A stretch of DNA of 64,000 nt, taken from contig NC_084704.1 of NCBI RefSeq assembly GCF_033807575.1, positions 10,067,056 through 10,131,055 on the forward strand, written 5' to 3'. Shown here piece by piece: positions 14,460-27,475 of the stretch. Made by a program: the position numbers and the translations under genes. This stretch comes from Cydia pomonella (lineage: Eukaryota > Arthropoda > Insecta > Lepidoptera > Tortricidae). The stretch's first letter is position 1, and every line of letters begins with the position of its first letter. The notes under the pieces were generated by a model, which was not told the origin of the DNA, did no database searches, and saw nothing but the letters and a program-made list of their open reading frames with translations.

Positions 14460-15480
14460 GTTCAGTTCAGTTCAAATATACTTTATTCATGTAGGCCTAG
14501 CAACAGCCACTTATGAATAGTAAGACAGTATTACATATTATTATCTTAAGCTAATTATCAGAGCAATTTATTGATGTAAATATTATTCCATATACATATA
14601 ATACTAATGAATATAATTCCTAGATCAAATTTAATACTAAGAATTTCACAAAATATCGTCTAACAAAAAAAAAACAATTGTATAAAAAATACTAGCCTAG
14701 AATGTTTCTAGAATAAATTCTAAATGTCATACAAATAAAATAAAAAATAAAACAACAAAGGAAGTACATACATTGGAATATCCATTTCATCATCATTATT
14801 CAAATATAGGAAATAATATGCCCATCGGCAGCGACTTGGGAGACGTTTTTTATTTACTTTAAGATTATTTGTAGCCTTTTTTATTATTATTAAGCTTATT
14901 TATATTTTATTGTTATAAACTACTTACCGTTTAGGAAATAATTAATCATTTTATTTTTTTATCATTCATGTTGTCTTGTGTGGTATAATAAGCTTTAGAG
15001 AAAAGTTTACGCTTTACATGATTTTTAAATTTAAATTGATAATTCAGTAATATGGTTGGTTACCCATGAATATTTTTTTAATTTTATGGAGCCAGCCGAG
15101 TGAAGGGCTCTGCGAGCTTATGTTTATTTCTAGTATTAATATTATGAATGTCACAATTTTTCTTAAAATCGGCAATATTTTTATGTACATAAAGAATATT
15201 CTCATAAATGTATTGACAGTGCACTGTCATTATGTCAATTTCCTTAAATTTATTTCTAAGTGAGTCTCTATAGTTCATTTTATATATTGCAGAATAAAAA
15301 TGGTATTTATCTCTGAAGCACCACCCCACAGTAAAATACCATATGACATAATGCTATGGAAGAAACTAAAATATACTAATCGAGCTGTTTTGACATCAGT
15401 TAACTGACGGATTTTGCTTACTGCAAAAGCTGCAGAACTCAGCTTACTTACCGAAATGAAGAACAGAACAAAACAACAAA
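14460..15480 (-). pseudogene. Jockey/CR1-like LINE remnant: reverse transcriptase C-terminus and 3' UTR
   Basis: On the minus strand, about 15470 to 14960 reads as the C-terminal part of a non-LTR reverse transcriptase ORF. It contains a FHSIMSYGILLWGG segment typical of these proteins, then TVHCQYIYENILYVHKN, then HNINTRNKHKL. The frame is interrupted by stops and shifts, so it is a dead copy. The AT-rich remainder to 14460 looks like its 3' UTR, ending in a CAGTT-type repeat. The class is non-LTR; the clade is inferred. Confidence 0.75.
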
Positions 15481-17484
15481 ATTTTCAAGTATTACAAGTA
15501 TATTATTTATAAGTAATTAAATAAATAAATATTGCACATTCTTATACAAATTGATGAAGCTCCACAGTAAGCTCAAGAAGGCTTGTGTTATGGGTAACTA
15601 CTCAGACAATGATATATAATATATCAATACTTAAAATACATAGAAAACACCCATGACTCAGGAGAAATATCTGTGCTCAATTGCTCAACACACTCTTAAT
15701 TTATTTTATTATCGATTGATTATTATGAATCTAAATATTATTTATCTCTAGATCCATTTGGTCAAAATAAAACAAAAACCTCTTAGCCTACGTCTTCGTC
15801 TCATCTTCAAATAGTAATTATATAGGTACGTAATTGGATATTTCCCAGCACGCGCGACCGACCGGCACACATACGCGACACGGACTCTCGGTGTCTTTGA
15901 ACTGCTTGCCCGTAATTTTGCGACACGCCGTTGGTCGTTTTTTCTGATTAATGTATTACACTGACTCATGCCAAGTGTGTTGCACTCCAACTCACCAGGA
16001 ACTATGGAGGTTAGGCACGTTCTATTTTCTTGAAAAAGTTAGGTTTTCGAGACTATCATTGAGGGTTTGTCAAGAAACGTAATAGTTAGATTTCGTAACT
16101 GTGAAATAAAAGCATAAATCTTTCTAAGTGATCTTTTTTATCTTGAGCTTTATCATTATTATTAGTGCAAGACAACGCTCAAACTGTTGCCTAACATTTC
16201 TTTTCACACTTTCCCATTAAAAATAGGAGCGTTTAAATCGATGATTGTGTTGTTCGCTTCCGTTCGGTCGTTTTATTCTTTCCGATTTGTTCCACTGGAC
16301 TTGCGATCTTAGTTTTTGCGAAGTTGAATCTCAAGTTAAGAGTTGAGCAATTCAATGTACCTCGTTACCAAACAATGGGAAGTATATCATACGATCGACG
16401 ATTACATTTGCATCTTACATTGTGAGATAGTAGGTAGATTGGAAAAGCGTGATTTGTAAATTTTGCAAACTTTACCTATTTTCAAAGTCAAATAGAGATT
16501 AACTTGCCATCAGTATCACATTGTTTTACTATCCAGGTACTTAGATTACGCATGACATTAGATTTATTGTCGTAGTCGAATTATCTCGATTTTTGCATCA
16601 AGTGTTGCGTGTTGCCACTTTCAAATGATTGATAAATATGATATGTAACTATGTCGGAAAATACTAATTAGAATATCATCACATTCACACATACGTTGCT
16701 GTCAACTCGTTAATCTATCCATCAAGCTGCAAGGATTAGCATACGCTCGGCAATCTGACCATTTCCATGAATCATCGCGGACAACGGTTGTTGACGGAGA
16801 CTTTCAATTTTTATTGAGAGGCATGTGTCCATCAACTTTCTGCATGTATTTAGCTAAGCACATTAAGAGGGTTCTCGAAGCATTATGTCCACGTTTTTAT
16901 TGGTTTATAAGTTCTGAATAAATAAGTGAACTATATAAGATCTAACGATGTTCATAATTCTTTGACAAATAATAGTTACATCCAGGTACTTTGACAAATA
17001 ATACGTCTATGCTGTGTATATTATATGAATATTGAACTTCCCAGTACCCACGGAACCCTCTGTTTCCGATAGCAACTTGCACTCAACAGTTTTTTTAGCA
17101 CGGTTCTTTGTCCGTCGCGATTCAGAGCGCGACCGGTACGGTACCGTTTCTTGCGCCGCCGCCGCCGCTGTGCTCAGCCAATGCTCGCCTGCTGATTACT
17201 CGATGCCGACTGACCGGAACACTCTAATGAGTTCATTATATGCGACTTCGATATTATTTTTCTATCAGCGTTTTCAATACGGTCATTTCCTTTATGGGTT
17301 CTTTGACAATGGCTTGATAGCTGTTTAACACCATTTAAAATTTCAAAACTTTGGCACGGTTGTGACGTATTCGCCATACGCGTCACATATTTTTACACAA
17401 TTTTAGCTTCACTGCGTATACTTATTTATTTCTTTGTATGTTTGAAATGTTGTAACTTAAATTTAACCACCACTTCCTGATCAA
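15481..17484. other. Non-coding stretch
   Basis: No supported exon. A GC-rich patch with a GCC trinucleotide run lies at 17110-17175; an open frame there lacks similarity and splice context. Nothing else is recognisable. Confidence 0.35.
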
Positions 17485-17702
17485 GGGGCGATTTTTGAAT
17501 TTCGAGCGCTCGATTTCGTCACTAGAAAATCTGTACAAAACGGCGAAATGATATTTTTGAAGTAGGAGCGATAGAAATTGGGAATCCAGTGGAATTTACC
17601 ACTCGTTTTCAATTCTATTAGTAAAATTTAAATGCCCAGTAGTGGAGATAGTATTGAAGGGAAACACGAAATTGAGTGATCGAAATTCAAAAATCGGCCC
17701 CC
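17485..17702. mobile_element. Palindromic MITE
   Basis: GGGGCGATTTTTGAATTTCG at the left end is mirrored by CGAAATTCAAAAATCGGCCC at the right end. The inner parts are also roughly complementary. It is non-coding. Confidence 0.7.
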
Positions 17703-18626
17703 AGTCCGGTCTAATTACGGTGAAAAAATGTGTCACAATTTTTTATGACATACCTTGTATAAATGACAACCTTTGGAAAATTATCTTATTCAATTTGTTA
17801 TATAAATAATAAAAAAACGCCACATAATTTCCCGTCATATTATTGCATTTTAAGGATTGGTTGATTATTGTCAGACACATATATACCATACACATATTTC
17901 TAGAAAACTGTAGGTATCTGGAGAATCATGTATCTTCAGCCAAAATTAAGACATTTTCAATTATGTCATCTGTAAATTTACCAGGACACATGAATATGTT
18001 ATTTATTGGTTACTTTATTTTTCCAGGTACGTACATCGTAAAACTGTCTAGAACGTTCTACTATACGTACGTACGTACTATATGTATGTGTGTGTGTATG
18101 TGGGTATGTATTTATAGATATAGATACGGGGACATACTACATGATTGATGCCATTATTACTAATGAAAGAAATGTTACGAGGAAAAATCTGTGCCTCGTG
18201 GTCACTTACAATTTTTTTCCCTCTGATTGAAGTTATTATGTAGTAGTAAGTTAATATGCGTCATTAAAACAGATTCATTTTTGGTAAAAGTGCTCTGTGA
18301 TTTGGTTAGTATATATATGTCGGGAATCGTGGGCATATCATACTAACGGAAGCACATTTGATCCTTCAATCGTGGTTGACGAGGGCTTTCAATGAAATAC
18401 GATATACAACCCACAGTCTTTACTAGACAAAGTCGACAACACTGATTTACAAATCACAGCAATGTAACATTTCTCGTTTTGTGGGTTCGTTCCAGGAACC
18501 CACCCAATCGTCATCTTCTCCCTTTCGCTCTCATTTGAAGATTGATTGACAGCATCGCTTCATTCCCGTTTTACGATGTCAACGTTCTTTTGTCTTATTA
18601 CTCTTAATAGCGTACTCTATGATGAT
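17703..18626. other. Non-coding stretch
   Basis: AT-rich sequence without a supported exon. A GTAC/GTAT/GT microsatellite-like patch lies at 18064-18112. Confidence 0.35.
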
Positions 18627-18769
18627 CAGAGATCGGACAAATTTGCGTCATTGCTCGCAATAATGTGGACATGACTCCAAAATTAATCAAATATGTAATC
18701 ATTTAATTAATTTCTTACTTGACTTAAATTTTAATTCCTAGTCAATAAATACAAAAGTTTGTTAAAGTA

Positions 18770-18905
18770 TAGATTTATTAAGAAAATGATCAGTATTTTT
18801 TCCAAATTTTCTGCAGTCAGTCTATTTCTTTTTACATCAAAAATATACTTAAGTGCTGAAAAACTCCGCTCGCACTCCACTGATGTTAATGGGGCAAACT
18901 TAAGT
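18770..18905 (-). pseudogene. hAT transposase C-terminal dimerisation fragment, left arm
   Basis: Read on the minus strand this gives LTSVECERSFSALKYIFDVK and then KRNRLTAENLEKI, the pattern of the hAT C-terminal dimerisation region. Compared with the right arm it has several substitutions and a one-base loss near the C-terminus that removes the shared stop. Only about 45 codons are present; the catalytic core is absent. Confidence 0.8.
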
Positions 18906-19026
18906 AGTTTTATTGGAATATTATTATTCCAGTATAATTCAGAGTTTATTTTCTGTTCTAAGTTGTGGGCGATAACCTCAAAATCGGGATAAACTAAACA
19001 AAGAACAGAAAATATATATATAACTA

Positions 19027-19170
19027 CTTAAGTTTGCCCCATTAACATCAGTGGAGTGCGAGCGAAGTTTTTCAGCATTTAAGTATATTTTTGATGTAAA
19101 AAGAAATAGACTGACTGCAGAAATTTTGAAAAAAATAGTGATTATTTTCGTTAATAAATCTATACTTTAA
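19027..19170 (+). pseudogene. hAT transposase C-terminal dimerisation fragment, right arm
   Basis: The frame reads APLTSVECERSFSAFKYIF followed by DVKRNRLTAEILKKIVIIF and ends at a TAA, 48 codons including the stop. The ECERSFS and KRNRL elements are what identify hAT dimerisation domains. No catalytic part is present. It is the inverted partner of the left arm fragment. Confidence 0.85.
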
Positions 19171-19305
19171 CAAACTTTTGTATTTATTGACTAGGAATTA
19201 AAATTTAAGTCAAGTAAGAAATTAATTAAATGATTACATATTTGATTAATTTTGGAGTCATGTCTACATTATTGCGAGCAATGACGCAAATCTGTCCGAT
19301 CTCTG

Positions 19306-22300
19306 ATGATGATGACACCTTGGCGGCACTGCTTACGAACTCTACACAGATGTCACAATAACGGAATACCCCAGTATGCTCTATTTGTCATAGATGGCAT
19401 AGTTTTTAGTGTCAAAAATGAAATAGATGGCATATTTTAGTCGTTCTCCGACATATATTTAGTGTAAATTAAGAATAAGAAAAACAATCATAGGATTATT
19501 AATAATATTTAAGATTACTAAAACAGGCAGCTGAAGCGTAGTAGACGTGGGTCACAACTGTCACAAGGGAGTAGTTGCTTGATTTAACAAACCCTAGCCA
19601 CCGGGAAGTCGATTGTACAATTAAATCCAATAATGGAGTTATTGCTCAATAGGAGAATAATGATCCAATAACTCTACCGTTTTATAAAGCCATCACATAC
19701 GTGGGCGTGGACGTGAAGTATCAGTATCAGCCCAGAACCCGAGATGCATTGCTCTAAATAAACTATTCCCGCAGCCTCCGGCGATTACAACGTAGTAAAT
19801 TAACGTTTGGCGTTTAATTTGCCATTACACAGCAGTAGGTCTTGCCGATGCCGGGAGTCGTAAAACAACGCCTTTATGTCCATGCACCTATTTCGACTTC
19901 TAATATCACGTGATTTATGGTACAACTGCTGTCTTCCAAGTTATATAGTAGTAAGAAGGACCGTATGTAGCTTTTAAGTAGGTACCTGCTGTACAATTAT
20001 ACATTTCTGCCTATACTACTTCAACACACTTTATGGTTAGGGACATTAAACATAAGTTATTCCAAATGACGTGTTTGAGAATATCGAAACATGGTAAAGA
20101 ATTGAAAGCGTAAACATAAACTAATTTCATTTGTAGCTCCTTGTCAGTAAATCATTCATTATGTTCAATCTCAAAATAAATTTAAACATTCATTCACAAT
20201 TCTTTGTCAGCCAACTCTGTTCGATATCATGAGACATAAGAGTAATATTTTTTCATATTTCATTAATATGTAGATATAGACTAGTTAAGTGTATTTTTAC
20301 TACTCTTAATTTAGTTGGTCTGGTTAGTTTGTAAATAGTAGCTGTAAAGTCAACCCTGGAAAAGTAAAAATTGAACATGCATTATTCTAATAAATGCATG
20401 AAAATTGTTTTATAGAAAGATTAATTCTTTATGCAACATTATATACATAATATATCAACTTTCCAGGCAATAAATATAATTAACGAATAACGTACACTCA
20501 ATGAAAACACTTTTTGCTTGATATGTTTTCTTTAATCTAGTGAATAGGTACTAAACTTGTGATGGTGTGATTTAGCAGCTCATTAAAAAGTTGTAACACA
20601 TTTATGGTTGGTTATTACTAAATTATGGCTTTCTCGAATGCCTTTTAACAGAGTACATATAATATTGTTATGTGTTTACTATAGGGCTAGGTGAAGCCAT
20701 AAAAGCTAAGAAGTTTGTAACCTCGCGTAAATGTGGCTGATGGTTCAGATAGGTGCTAGTCTATAAAGGTAGAATACCTATGGCTACAGCATCATAAAAT
20801 AACAGTCCTGTTTATATTCTGACCTTTTAGTTTACGTGCTAACTTTCCAGCATTTACTTAATACTGTAATTAAATTATTACAACTTGTAAGGTAAATGAG
20901 ACGTAAACAAATTCATCTTTCAAGGTAATGAAATTCGCGATTTAATGCTACTATTTACTATGTGATAATATATTTTAATGAATCTTCCCTGTGTAAATTG
21001 AACATTATTCCCACAAAAGAATTTATGAACTTTAAAAATAAATACTTAAATAAATATTCTTCTAATAATTTCAGGTTTCATCGCTTTAGATATTTTGTTA
21101 AAATTCTTTGGAGCAGAATTTCCACTCTAATATGTATTTTTCCTGGACAGTTGTACCAGTATTAGCTTTTCCAGGTTCAATAAACAAATATACTTTTTTA
21201 TTGTCATGCGATCCCTACAGCTTTTGTCGTAATAATGATCTATAATGATATTTAGTAATATACATATTGTAAATATTTTACTTAATTAATATAAATAGAA
21301 TATAAATAGAAAATGTTGATATTTTTATTCGTAAACACAAACACAAATGAAATTAAGTATTTACAATACATAACGAAAATGTAGAACTATGAAAGTGCCA
21401 CGAAATGGCCTCGTCTATGTTGCTGGCAACTTCTAGCGCTGATCTTCCGATAGGACAATAATTCGCACAACGATATATTATATAGGTTTTTTTTTTACTT
21501 TATTTTCAACTATTAAAATCAAGCCAACTGTGTCTTTAGAACATTATTATTGGTAATGAGTGTATGTATGTATGTATGCAGTACGACTAGTACGAGTTAT
21601 GCTAGTGTAAAGATAAATGACGAAAAAATTATTTGGATTTACATAAGTTGGGTTTATAAAGCCTTTTTTTACTTTCATATTACTTCAGTGTTGAGCTTCG
21701 CTAAAGATTAAAATTTCACTGTGAATTGCTTGCGCTCACTTGCGCAATTAGTAGTAATTGGACATAAAGTTACATTATACAAATCAAACCACGGATATGA
21801 GTAAGGTAATCAATTCAGCGTAATACTTTACCAAAAACTTTCGTTTGCTTGCCTATCCCGGCATGCCAGTACATTTTATTATTAAAACCACAAAACACGA
21901 ATTTTAAGTGCACAGAACAAGGTTGTTTTTACAAGTTATTTATCGGGTTTAGCGTACGAGCTTGGGAAAGAATTCTGAAATGCATTTAGACACTTCTCAC
22001 GTCTCTTGGCGTACATACATAATTCGCGAGGCAGTTAAAACGCATATGTTAGCAAATCAACGAGTGACGGATAATTCCCACGTCGGCATAACCTCGACGT
22101 GTTAATCACGGGGGCATTAGTCTGACCCCGGGCGCCAACGTCTTGTCTCACTTAGGGAGACCCAGCGGGGCAGAGGTGACTAGGAAAGAAAGGCACTAAT
22201 CTTAGTGTTATATAGTTCATAACTATATCGGCATTTTTTTATTTTTAATACTATTTTAGGGACCTCAGAAAAAAGTAAAACTATGTTTTTTTGTTAGTAA

Positions 22301-24159
22301 AATTATAAGTACGCTCAAATTATACCTACACGTCGAATGGCCTATATGTAGATGAAATAATAAATTAACTATGTGCTTCCTTAGGATGTTTTTTAAGTGA
22401 TAGGTGATAGCATGACATTTAATTACTCTTTAAAGCATTTAACAGCCGTGTTTTATAGTTGTATTCGAATTGTAAGTTTTCGCCATTGCAAATATATAAT
22501 TATTTCTCATCCGTTAAAAATAAATCAGAAGTTATGTGCCAGGAAGTGAACCAAATACATTAACGTAAAAACGGATTTGATTAGCGATCAGCTACAAAGC
22601 AGTGCCTGGTTAATCATCTTCGTTACTTTCAAACACGAGCTCGCTGGTGCAAATAATAAATCTTATACCGTTTGTTATCGTGATCAAAATATTTCTCCGA
22701 CGCCGAGGAGCAGCTCGCAGATTGTCAGCGGAAGCCATTGATAAAATATCACCTAATTAAACTAGACATGAGCGAGCTGTCTTTTTATTAAATTATTAGT
22801 TTTGACACTCGACAAGAGCCTGTCACTTTTTATGGTTCCCGGACGTCAGAACAAGCATTTAAATTAATTAAACCCGTTTAAATAAACAGTTCTATTAATT
22901 AAAGTTGTAATAGTGGTTCAATCGAATAAAGTCGATGGTACATCATCTCGTAAACATGGTTTACGATCTTTGCGATATTTTATTACATACCTACTTATAA
23001 AGTGAGTTAAGAAATTGGTTGTTATGATTTTTACAAATAGTTACCGTGAAACTTAATTTCATATCGGAAGATTTACGAAAAATATATGCAATAACGAAAT
23101 AAATATAAAACGATTTACTCAAACCAGACAGACCAGACAGAGTTGACTTAATTTATTTTATATTTAAATAACTTCCAATTTATCGATTTGTACGAAGATA
23201 TCGTAACAAATTTTTAATGAGGTTGTAGGAATACAATGAAATAATAAATTATAATAAATAAAATATCTTTATTTCGAAGATCAGGCTTCATAGTTGTTAG
23301 TATTATGTGAAAACAAAACAAACAAACTTAACTAAAGTTTAGAGTTATCGGCACATTTAACATTTTTTTTTTTTAATTTAACATTATTATTATTGCTTAC
23401 AAATTAACATTGCTTAATTATTCCCTCAATATGGGCTAGTTGCTACCCCTTTAATTTGCCCAATCCAATGAGCGAGGATTGGGCTATCATATTTGTTAGC
23501 AATAGCATTCATGCCACCTACAAATTATATTTCCATATAGGTATGTATTTTCCTGATTTTATTTATGCACTACGAGTAGCTATGCCATTTCTTAAGTCTT
23601 ACTCAAACGTGCAAGCTATACTCTCGCTAAATCATATCTACATATGGCTTAAAATCGGATGCACTTTTACTTATAGAACGACTTGGATGCAAAAGCGCAT
23701 ACATCAGACTTGTAACTGGCTGTCAGCCAACAGTTCACGGGGTTGGTTATTGATTGATTATATCCATGGATATAATACTTTGGACGAGGGAAACGTTGTA
23801 ATTTTCTATTATACCGTACGTCAGGTTGGTACGTAGTGTTTTTTTATGAATGAGGTATATTGTTATAACCTATTGACTAATGTAAGTAATAATAATAATA
23901 AATCCAGGCTTTTCTAGTTCCCTATTACTGTTTGTCTCACTTTCATTTCCATGTTATTTCTTCCAGGCAACATCACTTCAACTCGTGAGTGATTTGAGAA
24001 TGGCTGGTACCATCCATCGCCGCACCGGGTCACTACCATTAACGCTATTATACATTAACCTTTGACTTTTTTGCTTTTAAAGTGCTTGGAATTGAAGCTC
24101 TTTGCTCATTGTATGATTCTTAATGAAAAACTTCGTGTTTGAAGCTGCGTAATATGAAA
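19306..24159. other. Non-coding stretch
   Basis: No supported exon. A GTAT microsatellite lies near 21560-21580. A 126-codon open frame at 23456-23836 starts at TTG, has no similarity I recognise and reads like chance. A segment near 23255-23300 resembles a LINE 3' tail. Confidence 0.4.
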
Positions 24160-24480
24160 AAGGATTTCACAAAAATTTCATTTTTGGTACAAGCTTTTAT
24201 CACTGTCTGTACTTTTCTTTCCACATGCAACTAATACTCATCAAGAAAATTCTAACAACCCCAAACACAATTAGTTTGCGTTGTTTTATCTCAGAGTTCC
24301 CATGGCCACCCCCTGTCTCCCTCATCAGATCATCTCCATGTCATCATAATATTGCATTTTCATCCAATCTAAACATGTATGCAAAATTTCAGTTTAATCG
24401 GAAATCGGGAAGTGGGTTAATGTAGTTCCCAGGATTTGACCCATTCTAACAAATAAACCAAGCAAGACAAATAAAAACTG
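24160..24480 (+). repeat. Interspersed repeat, inverted partner at 42900-43165
   Basis: The segment shares long matching stretches with the reverse complement of 42900-43165. Shared landmarks are the TTTTTGGTACAAGCTTTTAT region, the CCCCAAACACAATTAG region and the ATCGGAAATCGGGAAGTGG region. It is a dispersed non-coding repeat of unassigned class. Confidence 0.65.
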
Positions 24481-24992
24481 TGATAAAAGCAAGCAAGCAA
24501 GTTAAATAAAAGCTTGTAAAAAACTTATAAAATGATTAAGTTTGCCTTTATAATAACATTTTACAAATTTAGGTTGGATTATAATTTGATTAATCTATTT
24601 TGTATTGTTATGTATGTGTGGTCATTGTTTCGAGGTCCATTATATGTTAATGAATATAATTTTGACTATTTGACTCAAGTAACGGCACTGATATCGATGA
24701 ATTAATTATAATTTAAATTGACTTTAAGTGTTAATTAATTATTACTCAAGCCTTCGCTTTAGATTTAATGATATACATAAAAGGAAAAGTATATTCTTTA
24801 GAGTAGGTAGTCAGTAAGTATATAGAGTATCTACCTAAGCGTTTGACCGCCAGTTAGTGGTTTCCAAACTGACACGTATTTATTGGCAAAGCATGTTATC
24901 GATCGAAGATTGGCACTGATTGATATGCTTGTATCTCTTCTAAATAGATACAATAGATACAGTAAGAGCAATTTCGACTATTTTTCTACTAT
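24481..24992. other. Non-coding stretch
   Basis: AT-rich sequence without recognisable features. Confidence 0.35.
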
Positions 24993-25026
24993 CGAGTATG
25001 ATTATTCAAATGAATAATCATACTCG
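24993..25026. repeat. Perfect 15-bp stem, 4-base loop hairpin
   Basis: CGAGTATGATTATTC is followed by AAAT and then its exact reverse complement. An A-rich tract of about 50 bases follows directly to about 25070. It could be a cruciform-prone site or a remnant of a short insertion. Confidence 0.7.
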
Positions 25027-25070
25027 AAAAAAAAAACAAAAAAAAAATTAAAAAATGAAAAAAAAAAATA

Positions 25071-26407
25071 TGATTCAAATCGTTGTAAATGAAGTTAAGC
25101 GACTATAACCATTTTAATTCTTCGCTGCTACGATATTCAACTTCAACATTTTTGATCTCAAAGAAGAAAACATGAGTTTTAACCACATACAACTCGATAT
25201 ACCTGCATCAATAAGGTAAACATATCGATTGAGACCCATTACGAGTACCGGGCCCATGCGGACATTATTTTGTCGAAAAAGCGATATTGTTGTGAGACAC
25301 GTAGTACATTACCTTTATATTGCGAGCGCTTTCTAACAGCAATCATATCAGGGAATCGATGGAAAAGGCGTAGGTACAGGGCACAGCAACTAAACTTTCG
25401 TGTTTTATAACAAAGGTCATTTGGTAGACTCGTACCAGACGTTTGGTCACGGGGTTAATGGCCTCGTTTCGTGCCTATGAGGGATCTTAGAAATAAACTA
25501 AAAACTGTCGAATTTTAATCTGCATTGATATTCTGCGTCTGAATAGTTTTTCCAAGTGTACATTTTTTAAAGAATAATTAATATAATTAATGGGTTCATG
25601 GTGGGTGGTTCATATATGAAAATACAAAATATTTAGCTCCGTAAATAAATAAAACAAAATGATAAAAACGTAAAGTATCGCGTCACTTTTAGTCCTACAG
25701 CATAAATTTTCTCATAAACATTTTCTAGCAAAACGAAAAGCGTGTCATAGCGTTCTTGTTTCTCCCTATTTAAAATGGTTTACATTTTCTTCTCCGCATT
25801 TTGTGAATCTCTAGTTTCTTTTCAGAAATTTTACCGCGCAAGAGTGCTCAACGTTTCTACTTATCAAAGGGTTTTCTTTTACTAGCAAGCATTTCTTTTA
25901 TAAATCTTGTAGTTTATAAGTAAAAACTTTAATGTCAAGCGTACTTTGCAAAAGGATAAACAAATCAAAAAGTGAGCCGAGGTTGTGATTTTGTTTATTT
26001 CTATGATACCTACCATGCAGTAGGTATTGAAAATATCACAGTGTATATTCTAGAAGCGAACAAAGAGCTGTTGAAAGAGTGAAGCCGAGCCGTTTCGGTT
26101 AGCACCCTTCTCCTCCGTAGAGTGAAGGCAGGCATTATCTTCCAAAAGTAAAATATGATACCTATACTGGAAAAGGAATTTTAACCTTTTACTGCTAACC
26201 GTTGAAAGCAGGTGCTAAACAGGAAAACATTCACATATTCATTTTATAGCATGCGTACGTATCTACTGGTTTGTTGTCACATTTTACTTGCTTTTATAGT
26301 GGGATGAGTCTCGTCCGTGCAGTCCAAATGTACAAAAATCAAAATGTATTTTTAAATGCATTCAAACCTTTTCGAATCTTTGTACGCAGATTGTGAAATT
26401 TAGTTTA
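25071..26407. other. Non-coding stretch
   Basis: No exon, RNA gene or transposon end recognised. Confidence 0.35.
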
Positions 26408-27455
26408 AAAAGCGGCCAAGTGCGAGTCGGACTCGCGCATGAAGGGTTCCGTACCATTTAAGACGTATTAAAAAAAAAATCTACTTGCTAGATCTTGTTC
26501 AACATTTTACCACTTTGGACACACATTTTACCACTTTGGGACTGTCTCTCGCGCAAACTATTCAGTTTAGAAAAAAATGATGTTAGAAACCTAAATATCA
26601 TTTTTGAAGACCTATCCATAGATACCCCACACGTATGGGTTTGATGAAAAAATTTTTTTTTTAATTTATTGACGTATTAAAAAAAAACTATTCACTAGAT
26701 CTCGTTCAAACCAATTTTCGGTGGAAGTTTGCATGGTAATGTATATCATATATTTTTTTTAGATTTTTCATTCTGTTATTTTAGAAGTTACAGGGGGGGG
26801 GGACACACATTTTTTCACTTTGGAAGTGTCTCTCGCGCAAACTATTCAGTTTAGAAAAAAATGATATTAGAAACCTAAATATCATTTTTGAAGACCTATC
26901 CATAGATACCCCACACGTATGGGTTTGATGAAAAAATTTTTTTTTTAAATTTTTATGACGTATTAAAAAAAAACTACTTACTAGATCTCGTTCGAACCAA
27001 TTTTCGGTGGAAGTTTGCATGGCAATGTATATCATATATTTTTTTTAGATTTTTCATTCTGTTATTTTAGAAGTTACGGGGGGGGGGGACACACTTTTTA
27101 CCACTTTGGAAGTGTCTCTCGCGCAAACTTTTCAGTTTAGAAAAAAATGATATTAGAAACCTCAATATCATTTTTAAAGACCTATCCATAGATACCCCAC
27201 ACGTATGAGTTTGATGAAAAAAGATTTTTTGAGTTTCAGTTCTAAGTATGGGGAACCCCCAAAATTTATTGTTTTTTTCTATTTTTGTGTGAACATCATA
27301 ATGCGGTTCATAGAATACATCTACTTACCAAGTTTGAACAGTATAGCTTTTATAGTTTCGGAAAAAAGTGGCTGTGACAGAATCGGACAGACAGACGGAC
27401 ATGACGAATCTATAAGGGTTCCGTTTTTTGCCATTTGGCTACGGAACCCTAAAAA
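26408..27455 (-). repeat. Lepidopteran repeat with internal tandem copies
   Basis: One end is AAGTGCGAGTCGGACTCGCG followed by GGGTTCCGTACC, the inverse of the ends seen at 22-305. The other end is CTACGGAACCCTAAAAA. Between them a unit of about 285 bp is repeated: starts near 26462 (shortened), 26671 and 26956. Each unit has GACGTATTAAAAAAAAA, TTTTCGGTGGAAGTTTGCAT, a G-run, GTGTCTCTCGCGCAAACT and CCATAGATACCCCACACGTA. Confidence 0.8.
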
Positions 27456-27475
27456 TGGATGTTACTCGTAAATCG

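Larger units (their letters stand above)
18627..19305. mobile_element. Inverted-repeat hAT derivative made of two transposase 3' ends
   Basis: The element is 679 bp. Both ends start CAGAGATCGGACA, facing each other, and the arms are near-identical inverted copies of about 300 bp around a short spacer near 18905-19025. Each arm carries the last part of a hAT transposase gene plus the same terminus. The flanks are a perfect 8-bp duplication, ATGATGAT, at 18619-18626 and 19306-19313. That size fits hAT integration and implies the whole palindrome moved as a unit, although the duplicated word is itself a simple ATG repeat. A hairpin transcript from it would be long and nearly fully paired. Confidence 0.85.

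Noticed and set aside
23456..23836. 126-codon open frame on the plus strand
   Set aside because: Starts at TTG, has no splice context, no recognised similarity and a composition expected by chance in AT-rich DNA.
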